Assembly (NCBI GenBank): GCA_013178225.1
Contig: JABLXE010000014.1
Span: 1 to 64,000, forward strand
Direction: 5' to 3'
DNA: 64,000 nt
Source of the DNA: Methanotrichaceae archaeon
Lineage (GTDB): Archaea; Halobacteriota; Methanosarcinia; Methanotrichales; Methanotrichaceae
Shown here: positions 45,821-58,885 of the stretch, piece after piece
Layout of the letters: each line of letters starts with the position of its first letter
Numbering within the stretch: position 1 is the first letter of the stretch
Program-made: the position numbers and the translations under genes
The notes under the pieces: model-generated
Database searches by the model: none
The model's input: only the letters and a program-made list of their open reading frames with translations
Told to the model about the DNA's origin: nothing

Positions 45821-46822
45821 CTATCCGAATATGCCTGATCCGCTTGGGCGAAGATCTTGGCTTCCCAGGGCCCTGGTGCCGGTCCAATCTCCATCCCATC
45901 GTGCCTTATCATAGCCATACATCCAATAGCCGCTAAACGAGTTGCCGTCCTCGGACATGACGAGCTGCATGCTGCCGGCATCCTGCGTGGGACTGTAAGA
46001 CGGGGCCTCGGACCAGGTTCCGGTTAGCTTGTTTCCGAAAACCGTTCCCACGATCCGCCCTTGGTCGTGTGTATAAGTGCCTGTCACCTGGGAGCCCGAT
46101 TGCACCAGAACCATCTTTCCGAAATTGGTATTCCAAGTGCCCGTCCAGCTGCATTCTCCGGGATATACTAAATGAAGCGTCCCGCTGGCTGTGCTCCACT
46201 GACCCACTTCGTGATTATCTAGGGAGACGTACCACATCTTCCCTTTGCTGAGGTCGGAGTTGGTAACCATATAGCTCCTTCCCAGCGGACTGGGGCCGAG
46301 CGCGTGCGTTCCGAAATTGCCGGGTCCGTTTAAGCTTAGGTCCATATCATTCATGGAACCCGACCAGGAAGCTCGAGTGCTGATCAGGCCGGGGCTTATA
46401 ACGTCGAAATAGATTTCAATGTCATCTGCCGAGGTGTAGCCCAAAGCAAATGGATAGCCCAGTGACTCCAAACTTATATCGCCATCCGCAGTCCCGCTTC
46501 CGAAATTCCAGATACCGATCTTCCAGGTCATTCCTTTCTTAATATCGGCGCTGGTAACTGTATATCTGAGTTCCAGCGGGCTGGAGCCGTACTGTCTCGC
46601 GTAGTTGCTCACCTGGCCGGGTCCGTTGAGTATCAGATCGAGGTTGCTGGCGGTCCCGGTCCAGGTTACCCGCACGTAGATCTCGCCAGGAGAGCCCACA
46701 ATGAATTTATATTCATCCTTATCGCCGGAGCCTATTGAGAACGGAAGAGCAACCGTTGTTCCGGCAAGGATTAAAAACACGAACAGAACTGAGGATAAAT
46801 TTCGAATTTTATTCATATCCAT
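45821..46822 (-). CDS. Exported beta-rich protein with duplicated PPC-like domains
   Basis: A 333-residue secreted protein. Signal peptide: 'LSSVLFVFLILAGTTVALP' (cut near 27). Two similar halves follow: 'KFIVGSPGEIYVRVTWTGTASNLDLILNGPGQVSNYARQYGSSPLELRYTVTSADIKKGMTWKIGI' and the same layout again ('YFDVISPGLISTRASWSGSMNDMDLSLNGPG', 'LGRSYMVTNSDLSKGKMWYVSL'). They fit the bacterial pre-peptidase C-like beta-sandwich. The last 110 residues ('CSWTGTWNTNFGKMVLVQSGSQVTGTYTHDQGRIVGTVFGNKLTGTW') are a lipocalin-like barrel. No protease domain is attached, so it is likely a surface or extracellular binding protein. 'AGAGGT' supports ATG 46822. Confidence 0.75.
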   Translation of the reverse strand: MDMNKIRNLSSVLFVFLILAGTTVALPFSIGSGDKDEYKFIVGSPGEIYVRVTWTGTASNLDLILNGPGQVSNYARQYGSSPLELRYTVTSADIKKGMTWKIGIWNFGSGTADGDISLESLGYPFALGYTSADDIEIYFDVISPGLISTRASWSGSMNDMDLSLNGPGNFGTHALGPSPLGRSYMVTNSDLSKGKMWYVSLDNHEVGQWSTASGTLHLVYPGECSWTGTWNTNFGKMVLVQSGSQVTGTYTHDQGRIVGTVFGNKLTGTWSEAPSYSPTQDAGSMQLVMSEDGNSFSGYWMYGYDKARWDGDWTGTRALGSQDLRPSGSGIFG

Positions 46823-47095
46823 GTTTAACCTCTTTTATTTATTTCAAACTCTGAAACTATATCGATTAAATGATATATTTCTACGCTCTTAAAAAGGTAA
46901 CGAGATAATACGCAATTCGTCGATAATAATATAATATGCTTTTTATAGTTTAGTAGTCGGCAGGATTTAAATAAATTGCCCGGCCTTTAAAATATTCTCA
47001 CAAAGAGAACGCTGACACCTACCGTGGAGTACGCAAATCCCAAGAGCGGCTTCAGGGATCAGTGCCCAAAAAAAGGAACGATTGCCAGATAGAAT

Positions 47096-47653
47096 TTACC
47101 TGGCTGCCTTGGCCACGCGCTCCACGCTGTCCTTGTGGTTTATGGCGTAGCTCTTCACGTCGTAGTTGGCCGCAGAGATGATCTCATCTGCCAGGGCCGC
47201 TGCTGCTGACTTGGTCTTCTTAAAGGATGCTTCGCGGGCACCCTTGGCTATAAACATCAGAGCGATATCGACACGCCTCTGTGGAGAAGTATCAACGGCC
47301 TTGGGAACGGTGATGCCGCCGTACTTGAGACGAACTACCTCTTCTCTGGGGCCGGCATTGGAGATAGCCTTGGCCAGAACGTTCAGGGGGTTCTCCTTGG
47401 TCCTCCTGTTAACGATGTCGAACGCGTCCTCGACTATGGAGTAGGCCTTCATCTTCCGGCCGGTGTTCCTCTCCTTTCTCATCATCTTGTTGACCAGGCG
47501 CTCGACGATGTGCTGCTCCGACTTCTTGAACTGCTGCTTGGCGTGCCTGCCGCTGGAATGCATAACGGCATGGGGAGTCAGATTCATGTAGCCCTTGACG
47601 CTCAGATCTGCAACCTCCACCTCTGTCGGGTCCCACTTTCCAAATACCTTCAT
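47096..47653 (-). CDS. rps7: Ribosomal protein S7
   Basis: A 185-residue small-subunit protein that nucleates 16S head folding. '[24 protein letters not shown]', '[18 protein letters not shown]', '[42 protein letters not shown]' are the archaeal blocks. I use ATG 47653, with 'AAGGTGAG' upstream; the GTG three codons before is possible. It is the last gene of the rpo-S12-S7 operon. EF-2, EF-1 alpha and S10, which often follow in euryarchaea, are absent. Confidence 0.96.
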   Translation of the reverse strand: MKVFGKWDPTEVEVADLSVKGYMNLTPHAVMHSSGRHAKQQFKKSEQHIVERLVNKMMRKERNTGRKMKAYSIVEDAFDIVNRRTKENPLNVLAKAISNAGPREEVVRLKYGGITVPKAVDTSPQRRVDIALMFIAKGAREASFKKTKSAAAALADEIISAANYDVKSYAINHKDSVERVAKAAR

Positions 47654-47658
47654 CCCAC

Positions 47659-48087
47659 TCACCTTACAGGCTTCTCTCTTCTGCCCTTTACCAGTTCCAG
47701 CAAGGACACGTTATTGACCGCGATGACCTTGAAACGCACGCCGGGAATGTCTCCCATTGACCTGCCCATTCTGCCGCCGATGCGGTCAATGGTCACCTCA
47801 TCGTGCTCGTCTATGAAATTGATGGCACCGTCTCCTGGACAGAAGGCAGTTACCTGACGGCCGTTCTTGATCAGCTGAATCCTCACCGCCTTTCTAATGG
47901 CGGAGTTGGGCTGCTTGGCCTCGATACCCACTTTCTCCAGAACTATGCCCCGCCCCAGAGGCGCTCCACCCAACGGATCTGCCTTGATCTTGGTTCCAGA
48001 TGCGCGCCGGATATATTGAGGATCGCTCCACCTCAGATTTTTCCTATCACGCTCCAGTTTCCTGGCTGCATACATTCCATTTCCCAT
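47659..48087 (-). CDS. rps12: Ribosomal protein S12
   Basis: A 142-residue decoding-site protein: '[52 protein letters not shown]' is the core and '[29 protein letters not shown]' the end. It lies 36 bases after nusA and six bases before the S7 start. Confidence 0.97.
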   Translation of the reverse strand: MGNGMYAARKLERDRKNLRWSDPQYIRRASGTKIKADPLGGAPLGRGIVLEKVGIEAKQPNSAIRKAVRIQLIKNGRQVTAFCPGDGAINFIDEHDEVTIDRIGGRMGRSMGDIPGVRFKVIAVNNVSLLELVKGRREKPVR

Positions 48088-48123
48088 TCATTTCACCTTA
48101 GTAATCATGACCCGGCCCGACGG

Positions 48124-48555
48124 CTACTGAATTATGATGTCATCCACGCCATGATGCCTCTGTGCCAGCATCTTGGCTTTTAATATGTTGCGGCCGTCCC
48201 TGCCGATGGCAATGCCCTTGTCCTTATTTGCTACCTCTACATAAGCCAATCGCTTATTATTCTTGTTTACAACCATCACGTTCTTGATGGAAGCCGGCTG
48301 GAAGAGGTTCTCCAGGAACTCCTTCACATCATCGCTGTACTCGACGATCTCGATCTGTTTTCCCACGGATTTCTTCACTCTATTTATATTGGAGCCCTTT
48401 CGGCCGATGGCCGCCCCCATATCCCCCTTCTTTATAACGAAGATAATGCGATCGTTGTCCTCGTCAACGATGCAATCCCTGGCCATCCCGCCGGTCAAGC
48501 TCTCGAACAGTGCGATGTATCTTATTCCCTCGGTGGTGAGCTTGAACTCGCTCAT
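48124..48555 (-). CDS. nusA: NusA-like KH-domain protein
   Basis: A 143-residue protein with two KH domains and no S1 domain, the short archaeal form of NusA. 'DMGAAIGRKGSNINRVKKSVGKQIEIVEYS' and 'DKGIAIGRDGRNILKAKMLAQRHHGVDDI' carry the GxxG loops. It probably binds RNA during elongation or anti-termination. It overlaps the L30e stop by four bases. Confidence 0.94.
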   Translation of the reverse strand: MSEFKLTTEGIRYIALFESLTGGMARDCIVDEDNDRIIFVIKKGDMGAAIGRKGSNINRVKKSVGKQIEIVEYSDDVKEFLENLFQPASIKNVMVVNKNNKRLAYVEVANKDKGIAIGRDGRNILKAKMLAQRHHGVDDIIIQ

Positions 48556-48860
48556 GCCTCAACACCCCGGATCTCCCGCAGCAGCGCCATGATCTCTGAG
48601 TCACCCGGCTCGATTACAGCCAAGGTTGCCACAGAGAACGGTTTTCCACAGGCAGATCCGAGATCCTTGCCCAGACCCTGGTAACCGAAGACCGGTACTT
48701 CCACGGATTCGAGCTGCGCGCGCACTTCCTGGGGACAATCAACCGCGTATATTATCAGCTTAGCCTCTCCGTTTTGCCCCGCTTCGATTGTCCTGTTAGA
48801 TCCTAGCACCACGTTTCCTGTTCTAATTGAACTCCTGAGTGCTCTGTCTACATTTATCAT
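48552..48860 (-). CDS. rpl30e: Ribosomal protein L30e
   Basis: A 102-residue large-subunit protein. 'RTGNVVLGSNRTIEAGQNGEAKLIIYAVDCPQ' and 'VPVFGYQGLGKDLGSACGKPFSVATLAVIEPGDSEIM' match the L7Ae-like fold of L30e. It follows rpoA2 by nine bases. Confidence 0.95.
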   Translation of the reverse strand: MINVDRALRSSIRTGNVVLGSNRTIEAGQNGEAKLIIYAVDCPQEVRAQLESVEVPVFGYQGLGKDLGSACGKPFSVATLAVIEPGDSEIMALLREIRGVEA

Positions 48861-48869
48861 TGTTTTACC

Positions 48870-52633
<3,764 letters not shown>

Positions 52634-52642
52634 GTGTACCTC

Positions 52643-54457
52643 CTAAACGGCGTCCTCCAGCATCAATCTGGGTGCCACACCCAGAGACTTGATCTCATCC
52701 AGCAGCAGCTTGAAGGCGTAGCTCATCTCCACCGGGTATATCTCGGTGTCGGCTCCGCATGCCGGACAGAAGTCCGCGTTTCTTCTCCGGTCGTGTATGG
52801 CGATCATTCCGCAGTGGCTGCACACCAGCTCCATGACCTTGTCCGATTCGTCCACCAGCCGCTCCTTCAAGGCCAGAGCGGCTCCGTGAGCGATCAGCAC
52901 ATCCCTCTCCATCTCGCCGAACCTGAGACCGCCTTCGCGGGCCCGTCCTTCGGTGGGCTGGCGGGTCAGTACCTGCACCGGCCCGCGGGACCGGGCGTGC
53001 ATCTTGCCGGTCACCATGTGATAGAGCTTCTGGTAGAGGATCACGCCCACGAAGAGGTCGGCCATGATCTGCTCGCCGGTGGCTCCGTTGTAGAGTATCT
53101 CTCGACCGGTGTGCGAGAACCCGAACTTGGTCAATGCGCCCCGCAGGTCTTTTTCCTCCTCGCCCAAGAAGGCAGTGGCATCGATGAAACGGCCTTCCAG
53201 GGAGCCGACTTTTCCGCCGATCATCTCCAGCACGTGGCCGACGGTCATTCGAGAAGGAATGGCGTGCGGGTTCAGCAACAGGTCGGGAACCAGGCCCGAC
53301 TCGGTGAAGGGCATGTCCTCCTGGGCCACGATCAATCCCAGCACTCCCTTCTGGCCGTGCCGCGAGGCGAACTTGTCGCCCAGCTCCGGGATCCGCTGGT
53401 CTCTGGTCTTGACCTTGGCCAGGCGGTTGCCGTTAGAGGACTCGGTCAAAATGACCATATCCACCACGCCCTTTTCGTTGGACCGCATGGTGACCGAAGT
53501 CTCGCGCCTCTGCTGGGGCGTAATTCCGAACTCAGACGGCTCCTCCAGGAATCTGGGCGGGCTGGTCTTGCCGATCAGGACGTCGTTTGCCCCCACATAG
53601 GCGTTGGGGTTTACCAGGCCGTCGGAGTCCAGCTGGTCATAGGCCTCCGAGCCGCGCGCTCCGCGCACCTCTACGTCCGGGATCTCGAACTTGTCCTCCT
53701 GGCCGCCGGGGTACTTCCGTTCCTCGGCCTCTGAAACCCGGAAGAAGTGGCTTCGCGCCAGTCCCCGTTGAATTGAGCCCCGGTTCATAACCAGCGCATC
53801 CTCAATGTTATAGCCTTCATAGGCCAGGACCGCCACCACGAAGTTCTGGCCGGCGGGCCGGTCGTCGAAGCCGATGGAAGGAGAGGTCTTGGTCCGGACG
53901 ATGGACTTCTGGGGAGAGTTGAGATAATGTCCTCTGGTATCGGGCCGGAGCCTCATGTTGGCCATGGACATTCCCAGGCACTGCTTGATCATGCCCGCGC
54001 CCATGGTGTTCCTGGGGGAAGCATTGTGCTCGGGATAGGGGACCAGGCCGGCGGCGATTCCCAGAATCAGAGACGGGTCCAGCTCCAGGTGGGTATGCTC
54101 AGGCGTCAGATCGTCCTCCCAGATGGCGATCAGGCTGTTCTCCTCCTCTTCTGCGTCCACGTACTCGACCAAGCCCAGCCTCACCAGATCGTCGAAGGTT
54201 ATCTCGCCCCGCTCGATCTTGGACACGTGTTCCTCGGTTACCAGCGCCCGTCCGTTCTCCGCGACGATTAGCGGCCTTCTGGCCCGGCCGGAATCCGAGT
54301 TTATGAAAAGCTCGTTTGTATCATCGAAGTAAGCCACGTTCACCTGGCTGCTGATGCTTCCGGATCGGCGCAGCTTCTTCAGGTTCTCCAACAGCTTCTG
54401 GGGATCGTCGTGATGTCCGACGATCTCGCCGTTTACGTAAACTCTGGCCTCAGGCAA
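52643..54457 (-). CDS. rpoB1: RNA polymerase subunit B'
   Basis: The C-terminal part of the second-largest subunit, about 604 residues. '[15 protein letters not shown]' is the hallmark block, '[28 protein letters not shown]' the zinc ribbon, '[16 protein letters not shown]' the end. The start is uncertain: TTG 54457 has 'AGGTGGT' seven bases before; GTG 54466 gives three more residues. Either start overlaps rpoB2 (by 8 or 17 bases). The split B''/B' is typical of methanogens and halophiles. Confidence 0.97.
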   Translation of the reverse strand: MPEARVYVNGEIVGHHDDPQKLLENLKKLRRSGSISSQVNVAYFDDTNELFINSDSGRARRPLIVAENGRALVTEEHVSKIERGEITFDDLVRLGLVEYVDAEEEENSLIAIWEDDLTPEHTHLELDPSLILGIAAGLVPYPEHNASPRNTMGAGMIKQCLGMSMANMRLRPDTRGHYLNSPQKSIVRTKTSPSIGFDDRPAGQNFVVAVLAYEGYNIEDALVMNRGSIQRGLARSHFFRVSEAEERKYPGGQEDKFEIPDVEVRGARGSEAYDQLDSDGLVNPNAYVGANDVLIGKTSPPRFLEEPSEFGITPQQRRETSVTMRSNEKGVVDMVILTESSNGNRLAKVKTRDQRIPELGDKFASRHGQKGVLGLIVAQEDMPFTESGLVPDLLLNPHAIPSRMTVGHVLEMIGGKVGSLEGRFIDATAFLGEEEKDLRGALTKFGFSHTGREILYNGATGEQIMADLFVGVILYQKLYHMVTGKMHARSRGPVQVLTRQPTEGRAREGGLRFGEMERDVLIAHGAALALKERLVDESDKVMELVCSHCGMIAIHDRRRNADFCPACGADTEIYPVEMSYAFKLLLDEIKSLGVAPRLMLEDAV

Positions 54458-55940
54458 CGCGACCACCTACCGGGACGACGCCCAGGTCGAGAAGAATTTT
54501 CTTGATTTCCTCATGATCCTCAACACCCTTGGACAGCTCCACCGCCTGGGCGAAGTTCTTCACCAGACCGCAGTTCGGTCCCTCCGGAGTCTCGGAAGGA
54601 CAGATCCGACCCCACTGGGTGGCATGCAGATCTCGGGCCTCGAAGTGGGGCTGGGAACGGGACAGGGGAGAGATCACCCTTCGCAGGTGTGACAAGGTGG
54701 CCATGTAGTCGGTCCGGTCCAGCAGCTGAGACACCCCGGTTCGGCCGCCAACCCAGTTGCCTGTGGCCAGAGGATGGATCATCCTCTCGGTGAGCACGTC
54801 GGCCCGAACCGTGGTCACCACGTTCAAGTCCCGGTTCCTCATGGAGGCCCGCTCCAGCTGGTACTTGATGTCCCGGGTCAGGCGGTTGAAGGCCACCCGG
54901 AACAGATCCTCCATCAGGTCTCCGGACAGCTTCAGCCTCTTGTTACTGTAGTGGTCCTTGTCGTCCTCGCCGCGGTGCCCCAGAGCCAGCTCGAAGCAGG
55001 CTTCTGCCATGCGCGATAGGAACAGCGCCTTAGGATAACGATCGGTCTCCTCTACCCCGATATGGGGCAGAAGGTAGCGGTCCAGGACGTAGGCCGCCCT
55101 TTTCTTCTGGTACTCCTTGGCCTGGCCGGCAGCCACGCGAACGCCGATCTTCTCCAGGGCCTCGTCCATGGTCGAGACCTCGGCTTCCTCCAGGTTTTCC
55201 AGCATGAACTTGATGATCTCCGGGTTGTCGGAAACCGACCTCACGATGTCCATATCCGTCTCCATGCCCAGGGCGCGAAGCAGGGTTATGAAGTTGAGGC
55301 GGCCGGATACCGACGGGAAGGAGACCTCCAGGATGGACCTTCGGCCGCGCTCCACGATGACCAGAGAGCGGTATCCCTGCCTCTGGCTGAACACCTTGGC
55401 CACCTCGATATTCTCGTCGTAGCGCTGGTTGTACTCGACCAGTATCTTGTTGGGAGCCAGGTCCTCCAGAGTCATGATTACCCTCTCCGAGCCGTTGACT
55501 ATAAAGTAGCCTCCGGGGTCCATGGGATCCTCGCCGTAGGCTATCATCTCGTCGGGGGTCATCCCCGAGAGGTTGCAGATCTTGGAGTTCAGCATGATGG
55601 GAAGAGTTCCGATATCGGCTTCCACCGGCTCCTTCTCCATATCCCCTTCGACGATTGTCATCTCCAACTTTATGGGGGCCGAATAGGTGAGGTTGCGCAG
55701 CCGGGCGTCATTGGGGTACAGCCTCTCAATTGAGCCGTCGGCTTCTCTCACCATGGGCCGCTCCACGCGGATCCGCCCAAGCTTTACATAGGTGTTTTCG
55801 ATGTTGGTCTCTATTATCCCCACCTCATCGATGACCTTTTGAAGTCCGCGGTCGATGAATTCGTTGAAGGAGTTGACGTGATGGTGTACCAGCTTATCTC
55901 TGGAAAAATAGGCGCCATGAAGAATATTTCTATTTAGCAA
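54450..55940 (-). CDS. rpoB2: RNA polymerase subunit B''
   Basis: The N-terminal part of the second-largest subunit, 496 residues. '[33 protein letters not shown]', '[26 protein letters not shown]' and '[45 protein letters not shown]' are the family blocks. The start is TTG with 'AAAGGTGGT' upstream. It starts ten bases after rpoH. Confidence 0.97.
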   Translation of the reverse strand: MLNRNILHGAYFSRDKLVHHHVNSFNEFIDRGLQKVIDEVGIIETNIENTYVKLGRIRVERPMVREADGSIERLYPNDARLRNLTYSAPIKLEMTIVEGDMEKEPVEADIGTLPIMLNSKICNLSGMTPDEMIAYGEDPMDPGGYFIVNGSERVIMTLEDLAPNKILVEYNQRYDENIEVAKVFSQRQGYRSLVIVERGRRSILEVSFPSVSGRLNFITLLRALGMETDMDIVRSVSDNPEIIKFMLENLEEAEVSTMDEALEKIGVRVAAGQAKEYQKKRAAYVLDRYLLPHIGVEETDRYPKALFLSRMAEACFELALGHRGEDDKDHYSNKRLKLSGDLMEDLFRVAFNRLTRDIKYQLERASMRNRDLNVVTTVRADVLTERMIHPLATGNWVGGRTGVSQLLDRTDYMATLSHLRRVISPLSRSQPHFEARDLHATQWGRICPSETPEGPNCGLVKNFAQAVELSKGVEDHEEIKKILLDLGVVPVGGRVA

Positions 55941-55950
55941 AAGACCACCT

Positions 55951-56187
55951 TTAATCGATAACTAGCCTGTAGAAGACCGACTGTTTGGCGGTCGGGCTCC
56001 GCCTGAGAATTCTTACTATATCTCCCACCTTTGCGCCGATCTCCTTGGCGGCGGGATCATTTACGTGGATCTTCGGCAACTGAGGAGCCTCGATGCCATA
56101 GCCCTTGAGTACCTCTTCCGCCTCCTCTGGCGTAAGGAGGGCATGTTCTGGAACCAAATCGTGATCTTTTACGGCAAATTTGCTCAA
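55951..56187 (-). CDS. rpoH: RNA polymerase subunit H (Rpb5-like)
   Basis: A 78-residue subunit: 'KDHDLVPEHALLTPEEAEEVLKGYGIEAPQLPKIHVNDPAAKEIGAKVGDIVRILRRSPTAKQSVFYRLV' (in parts) is the complete RpoH. The start is TTG 56187 with 'AGAGGTGGT' upstream. A longer frame to 56268 would run through the tRNA-Lys gene and is rejected. It is the first gene of the rpo operon. Confidence 0.95.
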   Translation of the reverse strand: MSKFAVKDHDLVPEHALLTPEEAEEVLKGYGIEAPQLPKIHVNDPAAKEIGAKVGDIVRILRRSPTAKQSVFYRLVID

Positions 56188-56237
56188 TTTACCACCTCTG
56201 AAGAAGGAGCAGCAAACAGGCTCAAGATAGCACCAAA

Positions 56238-56328
56238 CGGGCTTGAAGGGATTTGAACCCTCGACCACCTGGTATCTTCACATAAAAGTTTAAAAGCCAG
56301 ACGCTCTGCCTAACTGAGCTACAAGCCC
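56238..56328 (-). tRNA. tRNA-Lys (anticodon TTT) with intron
   Basis: Acceptor stem GGGCTTG pairs with CAAGCCC, D-arm GCTC/GAGC, T-arm GAGGG/CCCTT with loop TTCAAAT, discriminator G and no encoded CCA. The anticodon stem TCTGG pairs with CCAGG (one G-T). The loop CTTTTAA carries anticodon TTT for lysine. A 17-base intron after position 37 lies at 56274-56290 (listed separately). The mature length would be 74 bases. It lies 50 bases upstream of rpoH on the same strand. Confidence 0.97.
56274..56290 (-). other. 17-bp tRNA-Lys intron with bulge-helix-bulge
   Basis: The intron sits between positions 37 and 38 of the tRNA. The precursor fold has the canonical splicing motif: a 4-bp helix (CTTT with GAAG) between two 3-base bulges, TA|A on the 5' side and AT|A on the 3' side, flanked by the anticodon stem and a short intron hairpin (AC/GT). 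The cut sites fall after the second bulge base, as the archaeal splicing endonuclease does. Too short to encode anything. Confidence 0.85.
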
Positions 56329-56417
56329 TCATCATGGCCTGGCATGCCTCAAGCCTCATTTCCTGCACTATGTGAGAAATCAAGTCCTCCCACATAAAGA
56401 TTTTTCCCTCGAAAGGT

Positions 56418-57542
56418 TTACAGAGCCCGGACTAGCCGGGCTATCTCGGTTCCTACTTCCGAGGTGGTTGAGCTTCCACCAAGGTCGTATGTCTTTATCC
56501 TGGCTTCAAATAGGTTCCGCTCGATGGCCGCCACCACTTCCTCCGACGCCCGGGACTGGCCGAGATGCTCGAGCAGCATGGCCCCGGCCCAGATGGTGGC
56601 AACCGGATTGACCTTGTTCTGCCCCTTGTACTTGGGAGCTGAGCCGTGGATGGGCTCGAACATGCTTGTGCCCTCGGGATTCAGGTTCGCGCCCGGCGCG
56701 AGGCCGAGGCCGCCCTGTATCATGGCTCCGAGGTCGGTTATGATGTCTCCGAACATGTTGGGAGCGACGACCACGTCGAACCACTCCGGGTTCTTCACGA
56801 ACCACATGGTTATGGCATCCACGAAGTTGAAGTCGTGTTTTACTTCAGGGTAGGCGCGCGAGACATCAAGGAACACCTCGCGCCAGAAGCCGTAGATATC
56901 GGAGAGCACGTTGGCCTTGTCCACAGACGAGACCTGCTTTCTTCTCTTCATGGCCAGGTCGAAGGCGTACTTGATCACCCTGGTGCAGCCTTCTTTTGAG
57001 ACCTCCCCGATCTGAAATCCGATCTCCTCGCTGTCGGACTCGATGTCCAGGCCGAACTTGATGTTGTAGAGAGTGCGACGGACCTCGAACTCGGCGCGGC
57101 TCTTTCCGGACCTGGCCCGGCTGCCGATCCCGATATAGAAGTCCTCGGTGTTCTCGCGGACCACCATGAAATCGATGTCTTTGGGACCCTTGTCCTTGAG
57201 CGGAGTCCACACTCCCTCCAGGAGCTTCACCGGCCTCAGGTTCACGTACTGATCGAAGTAGAACCTCATGGACAGGAGGACGCCCTTCTCCAGAACGCCC
57301 GGCTTGACCCGGGGGTCGCCGATGGCACCCAGGTAAATGGCCCGGTACCGTGACAGCTCCTTTAGGGTCTCCTCACTTACCAGCTCACCCGTTTGCAGGT
57401 AGTGCTCGGCCCCCAGATCGAAGCTGACCCAGTCGATGGAGAAGCCGTGTTTGTCTGCCGCCGCCTCCAGCACCTTCTGGCCCTCGGCCACGATCTCTGG
57501 TCCTATGCCGTCACCCGGAATCACCGGAATTCTGTAGTTCAT
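56418..57542 (-). CDS. leuB: 3-isopropylmalate dehydrogenase
   Basis: Oxidises and decarboxylates 3-isopropylmalate in leucine synthesis with NAD+. '[24 protein letters not shown]' is the start, '[19 protein letters not shown]' and '[17 protein letters not shown]' the substrate and Mg sites, '[53 protein letters not shown]' the NAD region. It is 374 residues. The related isocitrate and homoisocitrate enzymes share the fold, but the leuD gene four bases into its start decides for leuB. The leuC gene is not in the window. Confidence 0.92.
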   Translation of the reverse strand: MNYRIPVIPGDGIGPEIVAEGQKVLEAAADKHGFSIDWVSFDLGAEHYLQTGELVSEETLKELSRYRAIYLGAIGDPRVKPGVLEKGVLLSMRFYFDQYVNLRPVKLLEGVWTPLKDKGPKDIDFMVVRENTEDFYIGIGSRARSGKSRAEFEVRRTLYNIKFGLDIESDSEEIGFQIGEVSKEGCTRVIKYAFDLAMKRRKQVSSVDKANVLSDIYGFWREVFLDVSRAYPEVKHDFNFVDAITMWFVKNPEWFDVVVAPNMFGDIITDLGAMIQGGLGLAPGANLNPEGTSMFEPIHGSAPKYKGQNKVNPVATIWAGAMLLEHLGQSRASEEVVAAIERNLFEARIKTYDLGGSSTTSEVGTEIARLVRAL

Positions 57543-58042
57543 GCCTTCACCTCGGCCACCAATCTCCTAGTATACTCCACCAGGCCGCCTGCCTCCACTA
57601 TCTGCTGCAGAAACTCGGGAAGGGGAGTGGTCTTGTACGATTCGCCGCGAGTCTGATTGCATATCAGGCCTTGACCCATATCGATCTCGATGAGGTCGCC
57701 ATCATTGATCCGTTCCACCTCAGGGCAGATGAACAGCGGCAGGCCGATGTTGATGGCGTTTCTGAAGAAGATGCGGGCAAAGGACTTCGCCACTACCGCA
57801 TCGATGCCAGCGCCCTTCAGGGCCAGCGGTGCATGCTCACGAGACGAGCCGCAGCCGAAGTTCTCTCCAGCCACCACTATGTCGCCTTTCTTAGCCTGTG
57901 CGGCCATATCCGGCCGGACCCCTTCGAAGAGATGCTCGGCCAGCTCCAGAGGGTCATTTATGACCAGGTAACGCCCTGGAATGATGGCATCGGTATCAAC
58001 ATCGTCTCCAAATTTCCATGCTCTGCCCGCCAAAAATTCCAT
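57539..58042 (-). CDS. leuD: 3-isopropylmalate dehydratase small subunit
   Basis: A 167-residue swivelling domain of isopropylmalate isomerase: '[25 protein letters not shown]', '[49 protein letters not shown]' hold the substrate-specificity loop and conserved Ser/Arg. It may also act with homoaconitate-type large subunits. 'AGGAG' directly before ATG and a TATA at 58079-58086 mark the start. Overlaps leuB by four bases. Confidence 0.94.
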   Translation of the reverse strand: MEFLAGRAWKFGDDVDTDAIIPGRYLVINDPLELAEHLFEGVRPDMAAQAKKGDIVVAGENFGCGSSREHAPLALKGAGIDAVVAKSFARIFFRNAINIGLPLFICPEVERINDGDLIEIDMGQGLICNQTRGESYKTTPLPEFLQQIVEAGGLVEYTRRLVAEVKA

Positions 58043-58063
58043 CTCCTGTCGGTGGACTATTAA

Positions 58064-58086
58064 ACCACGATCAAGTGGTATATTAA
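58064..58086 (-). promoter_or_regulatory. leuD promoter with palindrome
   Basis: The TATA element TTAATATA (minus strand, 58079-58086) lies about 25 bases before the expected transcript start near 58057. The palindrome ACCAC-six bases-GTGGT at 58064-58079 abuts it on the downstream side, a position where a repressor would block polymerase. It may be a leucine or amino-acid operator. Confidence 0.45.
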
Positions 58087-58724
58087 TGTAATGTAAGGGT
58101 GCTCAAGGCCAGGGGGATGAGGGCTGCGGATATAAGTCCCGGAAAAAGTTTCCGCCTTCCCAGACCGCTCAATTTTTAGCTGGAAAACGGCATAATTTCA
58201 GGGGAAGATCGGGCAACTGGAGCGGAGATCCATTGGAGCGCCCAGGCATTAAGGAGGCAGGGCCGGATAATTTTCGGCAACACATAGGAGGAGCGCGGAG
58301 CATCATGCGAGCGGCTCAGGCCTGGATCGAGGCTTCCCCGTTTCGTCCTGCCGCGAAGGCCTCGGGATCTGGGGAATAGTGCTGGAGACCTCAATTCCGA
58401 AGATCGCGCCCAGGATTTCGCCGGGAGGCAATTTGACGGGGGAGTCCAAGTAGATCCGAACGCCAAGGGATACTGCGGCATACGCAGAGGAGGTACTGCC
58501 CCTGCTGATGGGTCTGGCGACGCCTTTTCCGAAGCGCCTGCGCGAGGAGGCCTCCGTCGGCGGGGCCGGAAAAGGCGCAGAACCCCCGGAGCGGCCGGCC
58601 AGGGGGCGCGACCTCAGCCGGCTCAGTAGGCGCCAGGTGCTGCCGGGCCTTTCCGGCGCGGAGGCGACCAAAGGGACTATAACTGTAAAGGGCGATGCAC
58701 GGGTTCTGCCCAGTTACCAGAGAG

Positions 58725-58835
58725 ATGGAGATGGTTGTTCTGGAGGAGATGAGCTATCAGGAGTGTTTGGGCTATTTAGCCGGCACCGGCATGGTAGGGC
58801 ATTTTGTGGCCGGCGGCGAACAGTCATCTTCATAA
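58725..58835 (+). pseudogene. Possible N-terminal remnant of a flavin split-barrel gene
   Basis: A 36-codon frame, 'MEMVVLEEMSYQECLGYLAG' then 'TGMVGHFVAGGEQSSS'. Its pattern (Glu-Met-Ser-x-x-Glu-Cys, then Leu-x-x-x-x-Val-Gly-x) resembles the first 30 residues of pyridoxamine-phosphate-oxidase-like proteins, after which the frame stops at TAA 58833. I infer a decayed gene, but the fragment is too short to be sure and may be a chance frame. Confidence 0.25.
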
Positions 58836-58885
58836 GCTAGGATGAAATATGAACGACCAACATAATTATTTTGAGGTGCTTTGAT

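Larger units (their letters stand above)
58043..58885. other. GC-rich gap between leuD and purP
   Basis: Over 800 bases between divergent genes, with no gene I can support. After the leuD promoter, the DNA is GC-rich and carries overlapping frames of 100-120 codons on both strands without recognisable domains. A minus-strand stretch near 58340-58460 ('YLDSPVKLPPGEILGAIFG') looks protein-like and may be a relic. A possible 36-residue remnant at 58725-58835 is listed separately. The purP promoter must lie near the right end. Confidence 0.45.

Noticed and set aside
56188-56268. N-terminal extension of RpoH
   Set aside because: It would be read through the tRNA-Lys gene; TTG 56187 with a ribosome-binding site gives the normal RpoH length.
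58303-58840. Genes of about 110-122 codons on both strands in the leuD-purP gap
   Set aside because: Arg/Pro/Ser-rich frames typical of GC-rich non-coding DNA, no ribosome-binding sites; kept only as a possible relic note.
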